From: Tetrapyrgos nigripes
Lineage: Eukaryota > Basidiomycota > Agaricomycetes > Agaricales > Campanellaceae
NCBI GenBank assembly: GCA_013368315.1
Contig: JAACJM010000104.1
Location: 186,001 to 250,000 of the forward strand
Reading direction: 5' to 3'
DNA: 64,000 bases
Below the pieces are notes generated by a model. It did no database searches, was not told the DNA's origin, and saw only the letters and a list, made by a program, of their open reading frames with translations. The translations under genes and the position numbers were made by a program. Positions 45,407-55,410 of this stretch are shown here, in pieces (the stretch's first letter is position 1; each line of letters starts with the position of its first letter).

Positions 45407-48400
45407 TTACAAATCTGACTCATCCTCCTCCTCCTCCTCACCATGGCTAGCTGCATCCTCTGACTGCTGCTTCTTAAGCTCCTTCAACATGAAGCTGATG
45501 TCAACCTCATCCTCTATAGCAATATCCCATTGGAAGCCGTCCCCTTCCAGATCTTCTGGAAGTGTCCCATCTAATGTCTGCAACTGCTGTTCCCCGTCTT
45601 CCCCTCCTGTTTTCCAAACAGTGACCTGCACAACCTTCTCCATCCTGTACTTCAAAGTCTTCTGGTGAAACTTGACCAATGCAGGGCCCATTTCCGATGA
45701 AGGAACACACAGATCCTTTGACACAAAGTTCTGGAACTCCTCTGCGTACGGTCCCCCACGCTTTTTCAAGACGTCCACATACTGTGGGAACGTGGCATCT
45801 TGTTCACACATGAAATGCCGGGCAAAAGCAAACAGCTCTAAGAGACTTGCGTCTGTGCTCCGGAGTCGTTCTGTGTGGTGTGTAATAAGTCTTAGGGTTA
45901 CACTGTCTGGGCCAGGCACTCACTGGAGTCTGTCTGTGTCTCTGAAGTGTCAGAGCTTGCACGCGGCCGTTTCCGCAGATTCACTGCACTGTCGACGTCC
46001 ATAGGCTCTGGTCCAGTTGGTCTTGTGGAACTGTTCCTTGATATAGGCCCAGGTCCAGCAGTCAACAGGGTTTCCATCTCTGTCCCTAGGTCAGAAAGAG
46101 AGCTCTCAGAGCTCGCACGCAGTCGTTCAGAAGGCCTGGAAGGGCCAGCCTCCTGGCTGTCTCTAGGCTGTGGCAGCCGATGCTTTGCCGTCAGAGCTTC
46201 CACTGTGTCTTGAACATGGTCTGGAATGTTTGCCTGCCTGTTTGCTTGCAGCTTGAAAGTCCCTGCAGAGAATAACTCTCAAGTTATATAACCCTAAGGC
46301 AATTGGGCCCACACTCACGCATCAGAGCATCGATCATCCCTTCTGTGTCTCTCTCTGCGACCTGCAGGGTGTGTGGGCTTTCTAAAAAGAGGCGCTTTGC
46401 AAATGCAGTAAGGATCTTGACCCCAGGAAGACCTTCATTGACCCGTTCAAACGTCTCAACACTCCACAAGTTAAACTCTTCTTCAGACAGTTCTCCTTCT
46501 GGACCATTGTCCACCGCTCCCCTTCTCTGGGATCGCTCAGCCTCTGGTTCAGGCTCTGGCTCTGCCTCTAACTCTGCCCCAGCCCCAGCCCCAGCCCCAG
46601 CCCCAGCCCCAGCCTCTGCCTCTTCCTCTTCCTCTTCCTCTTCCTCTTCCTCTGCCTCTGCCGGTCTTTGCAGACCGCTGCCCTCCTTCAAAGCCCTCTG
46701 CTCTGCTGCCAGCTCCTCCAGCCGCCTGCTATGTGCCATGGTGAGCTCCTCTCTAGCTTGTTCCACTGCAGCTATCTGAGCTTTGACCTCTTCTTGTTTC
46801 TGCTTTGCCCTTGCTATTGATTGTTTGTGGCTCTCCAGTTTTTGCTCTGTGGTTGCCAGGGCTTTCCCTCCTGCCACCTTGCTCCTGAGCAATACGGGGT
46901 TCTCTTGAAGCTCACGCACTCTCTCGTCTACCTTTTCACTCTTCTTCTCTACGTCTGCTTGCGCCTTGCCAGCCATCTCTGCTGCGTGTGTCTCTGCTGC
47001 TTCGTCAGCTTTCAGCTGCTTCTCCAGCCTCGCCATTTGGGTCTCAGTCTTCTCTAGCTTTTTCTTGTGAAGTGCCAAAGCCTCTCTTTCCTGTTCAGCA
47101 TTCAAAGCCAATTCCCGGTACACCTGTGGCTCCAACTCTGCAAATGTCAACGTCACCCCATCGATCTTCCAGTGGGTCAGTGCAGCTCCATGCTCAATCC
47201 CCATCATCTTCGTCAGCCATTCCATCCAGTCGTCATCAACCCGCATTTCTTCCAGAATAGCCTTGATATGCTCTGCTGTGAGCCACTTTGTGATCGCGCC
47301 GATGCCCTGATACTTCATCTCAAAGCCAAACTTGTTCTTGATGACTTTGTGGATGGAGTCAGTCAGTTTGGTGTGCATGCGAGTGGCCCGCTTCTCTTGC
47401 CTTCCCCCACTTTCACTGAGGAACGTCATCAGCTGGTGGGAGAGAGACACGTTACTTGTGATTTTTTTATAAAAAAAGCTTTTTACCTTCTTAAAGTCTT
47501 TGCCTTTCGATGCATAGAGGACCAGGTCATCAAACGCCAGGCCACAGCCAGGTTTAAACCTCCAATACGGTGAGTTCTGCAGCTTGCTTAACGATTGCAC
47601 ATTTGGAGGAACAGCTCCAAGAGTCGCATCAGCTCCTGTCACAATCGCCGCCGTCTTTGAGGTGGGAGAGAGGGAGTTAGTGGTGCTGGGACTGCTGAAG
47701 CTTGAGACTGACACCACACGTACAATGAGAAATATTTTTCCAAGCCACTGAGATGCCAATTTTGTCCACCGCTTTGGGTGCACGACATGCTCTGGCAGAA
47801 ATAGAAAGTGCTAACGACCTGTTTGAGTGGGGGGGGAAGGTAGAGGGAGTGGACAGACGTACGGTTGCAAGGCTTAAGTCATACCCGTGCTCCTTTGTCC
47901 AAGCTATCAGACTCAGCAAACTCATTTCTTTATCCTTTCTTATTGCATGCCAGTAGGTGTTGGGATTCGAAGGGTCCAACATGTAGAAATCGGAATCTTT
48001 CACTTTCGTCTTGCGGTAAGAGAGAGAGGCCTCCAATGCATTGGGAGCGAGAAGCTCGACCTGTGCCAAGGCGCCTGACAGGTAATAGTCGGCAACCTGA
48101 AAAGCCCCTCGTTTAAGCAACGAGAACTTAGGGTTAGGAGAGAACATACATGAAGATGGCCAAAAGATCCTGGCAAGAGCTTTATTGCCTCTAGCACTGG
48201 CGTAGGGTCATGGCTTGCTGCATTCTCCACACGGTAAAGCGGATGATAGCTCATCAGTTTTTCGAGCTTCTCAAAGATGGGAGGGTGCCGGGCAAGACTT
48301 AGGAAGGAATGGTACGCTTTCAAGTTCAAAATGTTCGTACTCTCTATGAGTGCACTGACTGACAGTGTCGGTGACTGGGACTGGGACTGTGACTGTGATC

Positions 48401-49299
48401 GGAAGCGGTCTATCAAACCCAAAAGCTGGGACCGTTCCGAATCAGCGGCCTTTGTAGGTGTGGCGTTGGTGTTGCTGTTGAGTGTTGTCATTAGTTGGAG
48501 CTGCTGCGCTGAGCTGAGCATCGTCCAGTAATCTGGTGTGTGTATCTAATATGAGTTGCAAAGTGCTTCAAGAGGGATATGTTACTACCGACCAGGTTTA
48601 ATGACATGGCACGTCCATGTTGGCTTGACAAGCTGTGGCTCCAATGCGAATTTAATAGCCAGGGCTTGTGCTCGGTGATGGCCTGAGATGATCATCACCT
48701 CTAGTGGGTTTCCGGTCTCGTCGTCCAGGGGCTGCTCTCCTCGAGGTGTGTTTGCATCAAGCTCCCTCCATCCTTCTCGTGCCAGTGGAACGACGACCAT
48801 TGCCTGTGGATCATCAGCCACCTTTCTGTCCGTGATCTGGCTGCACAGGAAGCGGATGCCTCCTGCACTTCTGTCTCTGTTTTGAGGGTTCCCAAGAAAA
48901 GCGGCGACATGGAGCCGAAACATCCCAAGCTGACCTTTTGTCGTCAGCCATGCATAGACATCGTTCGAGCTCATCTTCTTGGCCTCCTTCACCTCCTCAT
49001 CAGACGGCGTCCACTCTTCCACTGGTGGACCACTCGCTGTCAGGGTGTCGTCCCAGTTTGTGCACATCGGAAAAGTGAAGGGCATGTCTTCTGACAAGGT
49101 ATTTGCGCATAGAAACCTCACCAGCATCTGTTGCTTTTCGAGACCAAAAAGGCAAGGGTGCTTGGACTGGAAAAATTTGAAAGAGGTCTATATGGACTCT
49201 GGGCGTTAAACCTGACTCGGGCAGCAAAGAACAGACACTCACAGTGGTGGTGATGGTGCTGGTGGTGGTGGTGGTGTTGTCTTGAGTTGGTGTGGACAT
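45407..49299 (-). CDS. ParB/Srx-like domain protein with long coiled coil
   Basis: The ATG at 49299 (MSTPTQDNTTTT) opens exon 1. Verified phases: 49299-49243, 49166-48593, 48532-48150 and 48096-47863, then further exons to the stop at 45407. The product is about 1,150 residues. Residues 60-210 read AWLTTKGQLGMFRLHVAAF, FLCSQITDRKVADDPQ and VMIISGHHRAQALA. The last piece fits the ParB/sulfiredoxin-fold motif G-(E/H)-(R/H)-R-x2-A, which in ParB binds nucleotide. Then come LLGLIDRFRSQSQSQSQSP, VADYYLSGALAQVELLAPN, and WRFKPGCGLAFDDLVLYASK. A long coiled coil follows (from EPQVYRELALNAEQEREALA to AEEQRAL-like repeats), then poly-Glu and Ala-Gly runs. The C-terminus is FARHFMCEQDATFPQYVDVL to an acidic end. 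DNA or nucleotide handling is inferred from one motif. The junctions near 47.7 kb are uncertain. Confidence 0.6.
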
Positions 49300-49429
49300 G
49301 ATGGCTGTCAAACTGCATAGAAAGAAAGAAAGAAAGAAAGCGAGCAGCATCAGGGTGGGTGTGACAGCCAACGTCGTCTTTCCGATCCAATCATATGTAC
49401 ATGAGAAAACAAATGCGAAATAAAGCCCG

Positions 49430-50120
49430 ATACCAGAGGCTCTGGAAAAGCTTATCCTAAGAAAACACCATAGAAACACAAAAAATGCGAAAAAGCAGCA
49501 TGCCAGAGGCTCTGGGAAAGCTTATATAACGTTCTTCTCATATCAGACAAGCCTTACACAACCTCAAATGAAAGAAAACCCTGAAGAAACACCCAAAAAA
49601 TGCGAAAAAGCCTCCAAAAAGACATGAAAAGACATGAAAAAACACGAAAAAAACGAGCCAAAACAGCATGCCAGAGGCTCTGGGAAAGCTTATATAACGT
49701 TCTTCTCATATCAGACAAGCCTTACACAACCTCAAATGAAAGAAAACCCTGAAGAAACACCAAAAAAATGCGAAAAATGCGAAAAAAGCCTCCAAAAAGA
49801 CACGAAAAGACATGAAAAAACACGAAAAAACGAGCCAAAACAGCATGCCAGAGGCCATGCGGAAGCTTATATAGCCTCCTTCTCATATCAGGCAAGCCTT
49901 ACATAACTTCAAATGAAAGCAAACACGAAAAAATGCGAAAAAGTGCCCCCAAAAGACACGAAGAAACGCAAAAAAAAAAAAAAAACCAGCCACTGCAGCA
50001 TGCCAGAGACCGTGGAAAAGTATTCTATGATCTGGCTTCCATATCAGGCAAGCCTTACACAACATAACTTGGTCTTTTTTGCTAGTGAAAACAAGAGAAA
50101 AAAGCGAAAAAAGCGAAAAA
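49430..50120 (-). promoter_or_regulatory. Tandem TATA-bearing repeats upstream of the ParB-like gene
   Basis: Four to five units of about 155-177 bases carry GCATGCCAGAGGCTCTGGGA, AGCTTATATAACGTTCTTCT, CAGACAAGCCTTACACAAC and an A-rich tail with AAAATGCGAAAAA. On the minus strand each unit reads GTTATATAAGCTTTCC, a TATA-like box pointing toward the ParB-like gene 130-600 bases away. Tandem promoter units of this kind are known upstream of some mobile elements. Their use as promoters is inferred. Confidence 0.55.
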
Positions 50121-50212
50121 AAAGCGAAAAAGGGTGGCTATTTACCTCTCAAGTTGGTGGTGGTGGTGGTTGCAGTCAAAGGTAGGTTTTGGTCAGCTGA
50201 CTGAAAAGGCGG

Positions 50213-50670
50213 CCCTTTGCCAGAGTGGCTGAAGCGGCCAAGGGTACCCTTTGCCAGTGTGGCTGTGCCCCCAAGTGGCTGAAGCGGCCAAGGGTACCCT
50301 TTGCCAGTGTGGCTGTGCCCCCAAGTGGCTGAAGCGGCCAAGGGTACCCTTTGCCAGTGTGGCTGTGCCCCCAAGTGGCTGAAGCGGCCAAGGGTACCCT
50401 TTGCCAGTGTGGCTGTGTCCCCAAGTGGCTGAAGCGGCCAAGGGTACCCTTTGCCAGTGTGGCTGTGCCCCCAAGTGGCTGAAGCGGCCAAGGGTACCCT
50501 TTGCCAGTGTGGCTGTGTCCCCAAGTGGCTGAAGCGGCCAAGGGTACCCTTTGCCAGTGTGGCTGTGCCCCCAAGTGGCTGAAGCGGCCAAGGGTACCCT
50601 TTGCCAGTGTGGCTGTGTCCCCAAGTGGCTGAAGCGGCCAAGGGTACCCTTTGCCAGCGTGGCTGGGGAG
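50213..50670. repeat. 50-base tandem repeat, nine units
   Basis: The unit reads GAAGCGGCCAAGGGTACCCT then TTGCCAGTGTGGCTGTG and CCCCCAAGTGGCT, with an exact 50-base period from 50231 to 50680. Units differ only at one C/T position (GTGCCC or GTGTCC). The minus strand is open in all three frames because no stop occurs, so the 143-176 codon frames are not genes. The GGGTACCC core is shared with the 34-base array at 54.1-54.8 kb. Confidence 0.92.
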
Positions 50671-50699
50671 GAGGGGGAGGGACCGGATTTGGCTAAATT

Positions 50700-51600
50700 T
50701 TCTCACGGCCCGAAATTGGCTGGAAACGTGCCTACGCTCAATAGGATCATGGATCTGTGCTCACAGTGAGAGTTGGTGCTGTGGCTGGCCCAGAAAATGC
50801 GAAATAAATTCCCAGAGCCGGCGATGAAAAATCATCTGGGTGGGTGACAAGGTGCATTTCTGGCTGCCGAATCCAAATATCCACCCGGATTTCCGATATC
50901 CGAACCAGACACAGAGATATGGCCAAAACACTGGTTTGGGCAAGGAGGAAGGGTACTGGTAGCTTGGTCTAATCAACTCCGTTCTTCGCGCCAGTTGGCA
51001 AGATGCTGCGCATAGACTTCCTGAGCTTGGGAACACAGTTTTTTTCTACCAGCCAATGAGATCCAGAGGAGCTATGCCTAAAAAAGGAAAACGCTTGCAT
51101 TGGCCAGAGATATTGCATGATATTGACATCTGATATCAGTGTAGATATGTTTTCTAGGGTGTTTCGGGTCGCTGAATCCGAATTTCCACTCAGTTTGGCT
51201 CTATTTGTATCTGTTTAATTGCTATGCGTAAAAAAAAATGAAAAATAAAAACAGAAGACACTGCAGATTATTTATGTAGGTAGTAAACTTGTATGTCGTC
51301 TCTGAAGGTGGTGAATCCAAGCCCATTCTATCAGCTGGTGGCCTTTCAGCACCCCATGCCCCTCCACACACCAATACACAAATTCAGACATGTCTCTTTG
51401 CTTTGGAAAGTCAGCAAACTGTTGTGCAGCTGACATATGGACTCCACTTGGAAGCTGATTCCAAAACCACCACAACAACACCGAGCCTATACTGTCGTAG
51501 GGACACCTGAAAACAACGGTCAGTAGTGGCCAGACTTGTGGGGGCAGAGCTACATACAACATCGAGGTTTTCTTCTTGAATGGTGGATGCACACTTGGAA
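50700..51600. other. Spacer between the 50-base array and the 149-base satellite
   Basis: No gene is supported. It includes words such as GAATCCAAATATCCACCCGG and a later GCTGAATCCGAATTTCCACTC, hinting at a diverged local duplication. A 106-codon frame at 51272-51592 (minus) has no motif support. Confidence 0.45.
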
Positions 51601-51605
51601 GAAAC

Positions 51606-53270
51606 TCAACAGCGACCGCGAGCCGAGTGATGTGTCATTCGCTCTGAAAACTTGACAGGGACTTCAGGGAGGGATGTCTGCAGCTCTGGGTCGAGGTCCC
51701 GAGGTGAATGACACAGGAACGCCCGAGCAAGACGTGGGTGTCTGCTCACCGCTGGCAACAGCGACCGCGAGCCGAGCAATGTGTCATTCGCTCTGAAAAC
51801 TTGACAGGGACCTCAGGGAGGGCTGTCTGCAGCTCTGGGTCGAGGTCCCGAGGCGAATGACACAGGAACGCCCGAGCAAGACGTGGGTGTCTGCTCACCG
51901 CTGGCAACAGTGACCGCGAGCCGAGCGATGTGTCATTCGCTCTGAAAACTTGACAGGGACCTCAGGGAGGGCTGTCTGCAGCTCTGGGTTGAGGTCCTGA
52001 GGTCAATGACACAGGAACGCCCGAGCAAGACGTGGGTGTCTGCTCACTGCTGGCAACAGCGACCGCGAGCCGAGCAATGTGTCATTCGCTCTGGAAACTT
52101 GACAGGGACCTCAGGGAGGGCTGTCTGCAGCTCTTGGTCGAGGTCCCGAGGCGAATGACACAGGAACGCCCGAGCAAGACGTGGGTGTCTGCTCACCGCT
52201 GGCAACAGTGACTGCGAGCCGAGCAATGTGTCATTCGCTCTGAAAACTTGACAGGGACCTCAGGGAGGGCTGTCTGCAGCTCTGGGTTGAGGTCCTGAGG
52301 TCAATGACACAGGAACGCCCGAGCAAGACGTGGGTGTCTGCTCAATGCTGGCAACAGCGACCGCGAGCCGAGCAATGTGTCATTCGCTCTGGAAACTTGA
52401 CAGGGACCTCAGGGAGGGCTGTCTGCAGCTCTTGGTTGAGGTCCCGAGGCGAATGACACAGGAACGCCCGAGCAAGATGTGGGTGTCTGCTCACCGCTGG
52501 CAACAGTGACTGCGAGCCGAGCAATGTGTCATTCGCTCTGAAAACTTGACAGGGACCTCAGGGAGGGCTGTCTGCAGCTCTGGGTCGAGGTCTCGAGGCG
52601 AATGACACAGGAACGCCCGAGCAAGACATGGGTGTCTGCTCACCGCTGGCAACAGCGACCGCGAGCCGAGCAATGTGTCATTCGCTCTGAAAACTTGACA
52701 GGGACCTCAGGGAGGGCTGTCTGCAGCTCTTGGTCGAGGTCCCGAGGCGAATGACACAGGAACGCCCGAGCAAGACGTGGGTGTCTGCTCACCGCTGGCA
52801 ACAGTGACTGCGAGCCGAGCAATGTGTCATTCGCTCTGAAAACTTGACAGGGACCTCAGGGAGGGCTGTCTGCAGCTCTGGGTCGAGGTCTCGGGGCGAA
52901 TGACACAGGAACGCCCGAGCAAGACATGGGTGTCTGCTCACCGCTGGCAACAGCGACCGCGAGCCAAGCAATGTGTCATTGGCTCTGAAAACTTGACAGG
53001 GACCTCAGGGAGGGCTGTCTGCAGCTCTTGGTCGAGGTCCCGAGGCGAATGACACAGGAACGCCCGAGCAAGACGTGGGTGTCTGCTCACCGCTGGCAAC
53101 AGTGACTGCGAGCCGAGCAATGTGTCATTCGCTCTGAAAACTTGACAGGGACCTCAGGGAGGGCTGTCTGCAGCTCTGGGTCGAGGTCTCGAGGCGAATG
53201 ACACAGGAACGCCCGAGCAAGACGTGGGTGTCTGCTCACCGCTGGCAACAGCGACCGCGAGCCAAGCAAT
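51606..53270. repeat. 149-base satellite, block 1, dimeric higher-order structure
   Basis: About eleven units of 149 bases carry CAACAGCGACCGCGAGCCGA, GTGTCATTCGCTCTG, CTTGACAGGGACCTCAGGGA, GTCTGCAGCTCTGGGTCGAG and GAATGACACAGGAACGCCCG. Variants alternate with a 298-base period: GTGACTGCGAG recurs near 52207, 52505, 52803 and 53101. Since 149 is not a multiple of three, the frequent 60-codon frames are a by-product. No transcriptional signal is seen. Confidence 0.92.
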
Positions 53271-53960
53271 GTGTCATTCGCTCTGAAAACTTAACAGGGG
53301 CCTCAGAGACAGCTGTCTGCAGCTCTGGGTCAAGGTCCCAAGGCAAATGACACAGGAATGCCTGAGCAAGGCGTCAGTCTTTGCTCACCACTGACAACAG
53401 TGACCACAAGCCAAGTCCTGTGTCATTTGCTCTGAAAACTTGACAGAGACCTCAGAGGTAGCATTCTGCATCTCTGGGTCAAGATTCCAAGCTGAATGAC
53501 ACAGGAATACCTGAGCAAGACATTGGTCTCTTGCTCACTGCTGGCAACAGCAACCACAAGCTGAGTCCTGTGTCATTCACTCCAAAGACTTGACAGAGAC
53601 CTTGGGAGTGGCTGTCTCCACCTCTGGGCTCAGGTTCCAACTGGAATGACACAGAAACAGTTGCACAAGACATTAGTCCCTCTCCACTGCTTGCAACAGC
53701 AACCACAAGCCAGGTCCTGTGTCATTCACTCCAAAAAGTTGACAGAGTCCTTGAGTGGGACTGTCCTCACCTCTGGTTTAAGACCATGAAGCAAATGACA
53801 CAGAAACAACTGAACAAGAGATCAGTTCTTCACTGCTGCTTGCAACAGTGACCATGAGCTGAGTCCTGTGTCATTTTCAGAGTCCCAGAGACCTCAGAGG
53901 AGACTGTCCCCATCTCTGGTTTGAGGCTGCACAGTGAAAGACACACCTCAGTCTCCTCAG
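53271..53960. repeat. Diverged, CpG-depleted satellite units
   Basis: Four to five units keep the 149-base layout, but most CpG sites read TG or CA. Core CGACCGCGAG appears as TGACCACAAG, ATTCGCTC as ATTTGCTC or ATTCACTC, and GTCCCGAGGCGAATG as GTCCCAAGGCAAATG. The pattern fits deamination of methylated C over time. Confidence 0.85.
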
Positions 53961-53989
53961 TACAGCTTGCAACAGCAGAGGGTAGATAC

Positions 53990-54830
53990 CTCTCCAAAGT
54001 AGCTGTTTGCTGCCCAAAAATGCGGCTGTGCCTTTGGCAAAGAGTATCCTCTGCCAGTGACAATGCTTTCTGGCAAAGGGTACCCTCTGCCAGTGGCTGT
54101 GCTCTCAAAAATGCGGCTGTGGCCCTGGGCAGAGGGTACCCTCTGTCAGAGTGGCTGTGCTGGCAGAGGGTACCCTCTGCCAGAGTGGCTGTGCTGGCAG
54201 AGTGGCTGTGCTGGCAGAGGGTACCCTCTGCCAGAGTGGCTGTGCTGGCAGAGGGTACCCTCTGCCAGAGTGGCTGTGCTGGCAGAGGGTACCCTCTGTC
54301 AGAGTGGCTGTGCTGGCAGAGGGTACCCTCTGCCAGAGTGGCTGTGCTGGCAGAGGGTACCCTCTGCCAGAGTGGCTGTGCTGGCAGAGGGTACCCTCTG
54401 TCAGAGTGGCTGTGCTGGCAGAGGGTACCCTCTGTCAGAGTGGCTGTGCTGGCAGAGGGTACCCTCTGCCAGAGTGGCTGTGCTGGCAGAGGGTACCCTT
54501 TGCCAGAGTGGCTGTGCTGGCAGAGGGTACCCTCTGCCAGAGTGGCTGTGCTGGCAGAGGGTACCCTCTGCCAGAGTGGCTGTGCTTACTGGCAGAGGGT
54601 ACCCTCTGCCAGAGTGGCTGTGCTCACTGGCAGAGGGTACCCTCTGCCAGTGGCTGTGTTCTCAAAAATGCGGCTGTGGCCCTGGGCAGAGGGTACCCTC
54701 TGCCAGAGTGGCTGTGCTTGCTGGCAGAGGGTACCCTCTGCCAGTGGCTATGCTCTCAAAAAATGCGGCTGTGGCCCTGGGCAAAGGGTACCCTCTGCTA
54801 GTGGCTGTGTCTTTGGTATGTGCCCATCAT
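53990..54830. repeat. 34-base tandem repeat with a 20-base palindrome
   Basis: The unit joins the palindrome GGCAGAGGGTACCCTCTGCC to AGAGTGGCTGTGCT, repeated about twenty times with a 34-base period at 54140-54590 and irregular spacing on both sides. Flanking units carry CTCAAAAATGCGGCTGTGGC. Frames of 216-335 codons across it are artefacts of stop-free repeats. It lies inside the diverged satellite zone. Confidence 0.9.
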
Positions 54831-54837
54831 TGCAGCA

Positions 54838-55410
54838 TCTTACAACAGTGACTGTGAGTCTAGCCTTGTGTCATTTGATCACAGAGACCTTGAGGGGGGC
54901 TGTCCCTACCTCTGGGTCAAGACAATGAAGCAAATGACACAAAAACAGTTGAGCAAGACATCTGCAACAGTAACCAGAGGCCAAGTCCTGTGTCATTGAC
55001 TCTGAGATCTTCAGAGAGACCTTGAAGGGGACTGTCTGCACCTCTGGGTCAAGGTCCTGAGGCAAGTGACACAAGAACAGTGGAGCACAATGTCAGTCAC
55101 TTTCCACTCCTTGCAACAGCAACTGTGAGCCAAGTCCTGTGTCATTTGCTCTAAAAACTTGACAGAGACCTGGGGGCAGGTTGTGTGCACCTCTGGATCA
55201 AGGTCCTGAGGCAAATGACACAAAAACACCTGAGCAAGATGCTGGTCTCTGCTCACCACTGGCAACAGTGACCACAAGCTGAGGCCTGTGTCATTCACTC
55301 TGAAAAACTTGACAGGGACCTCAGGGACAGCTGTCTGCAGCTCTGGGTTGAGGTCCCAAGGTGAATGACACAGGAATGCCCAAGCAAGACATGGGTGTCT
55401 GCTCACTGCT
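54838..55410. repeat. Diverged satellite units on the far side of the 34-base array
   Basis: Four degenerate units have the same CpG-to-TG/CA drift as 53271-53960, for example TGTGTCATTTGCTCT and GTCAAGGTCCTGAGGCAAAT. Similarity to the main unit rises toward 55400, giving a gradient into the homogeneous block. Confidence 0.82.

Noticed and set aside
46303..46779. 158-codon plus-strand frame rich in Ser, Ala and Pro
   Set aside because: It is antisense to the low-complexity Glu and Ala-Gly runs of the ParB-like gene and has no independent support.
50213..50670. Possible CRISPR array in the 50-base or 34-base repeats
   Set aside because: The repeats are head-to-tail with no unique spacers, the genome is eukaryotic, and no cas genes occur.
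53921..54928. Open frames of up to 335 codons on the plus strand
   Set aside because: They run over the 34-base array, which lacks stops in all three forward frames. The peptides are simple repeats of the same DNA in different frames.
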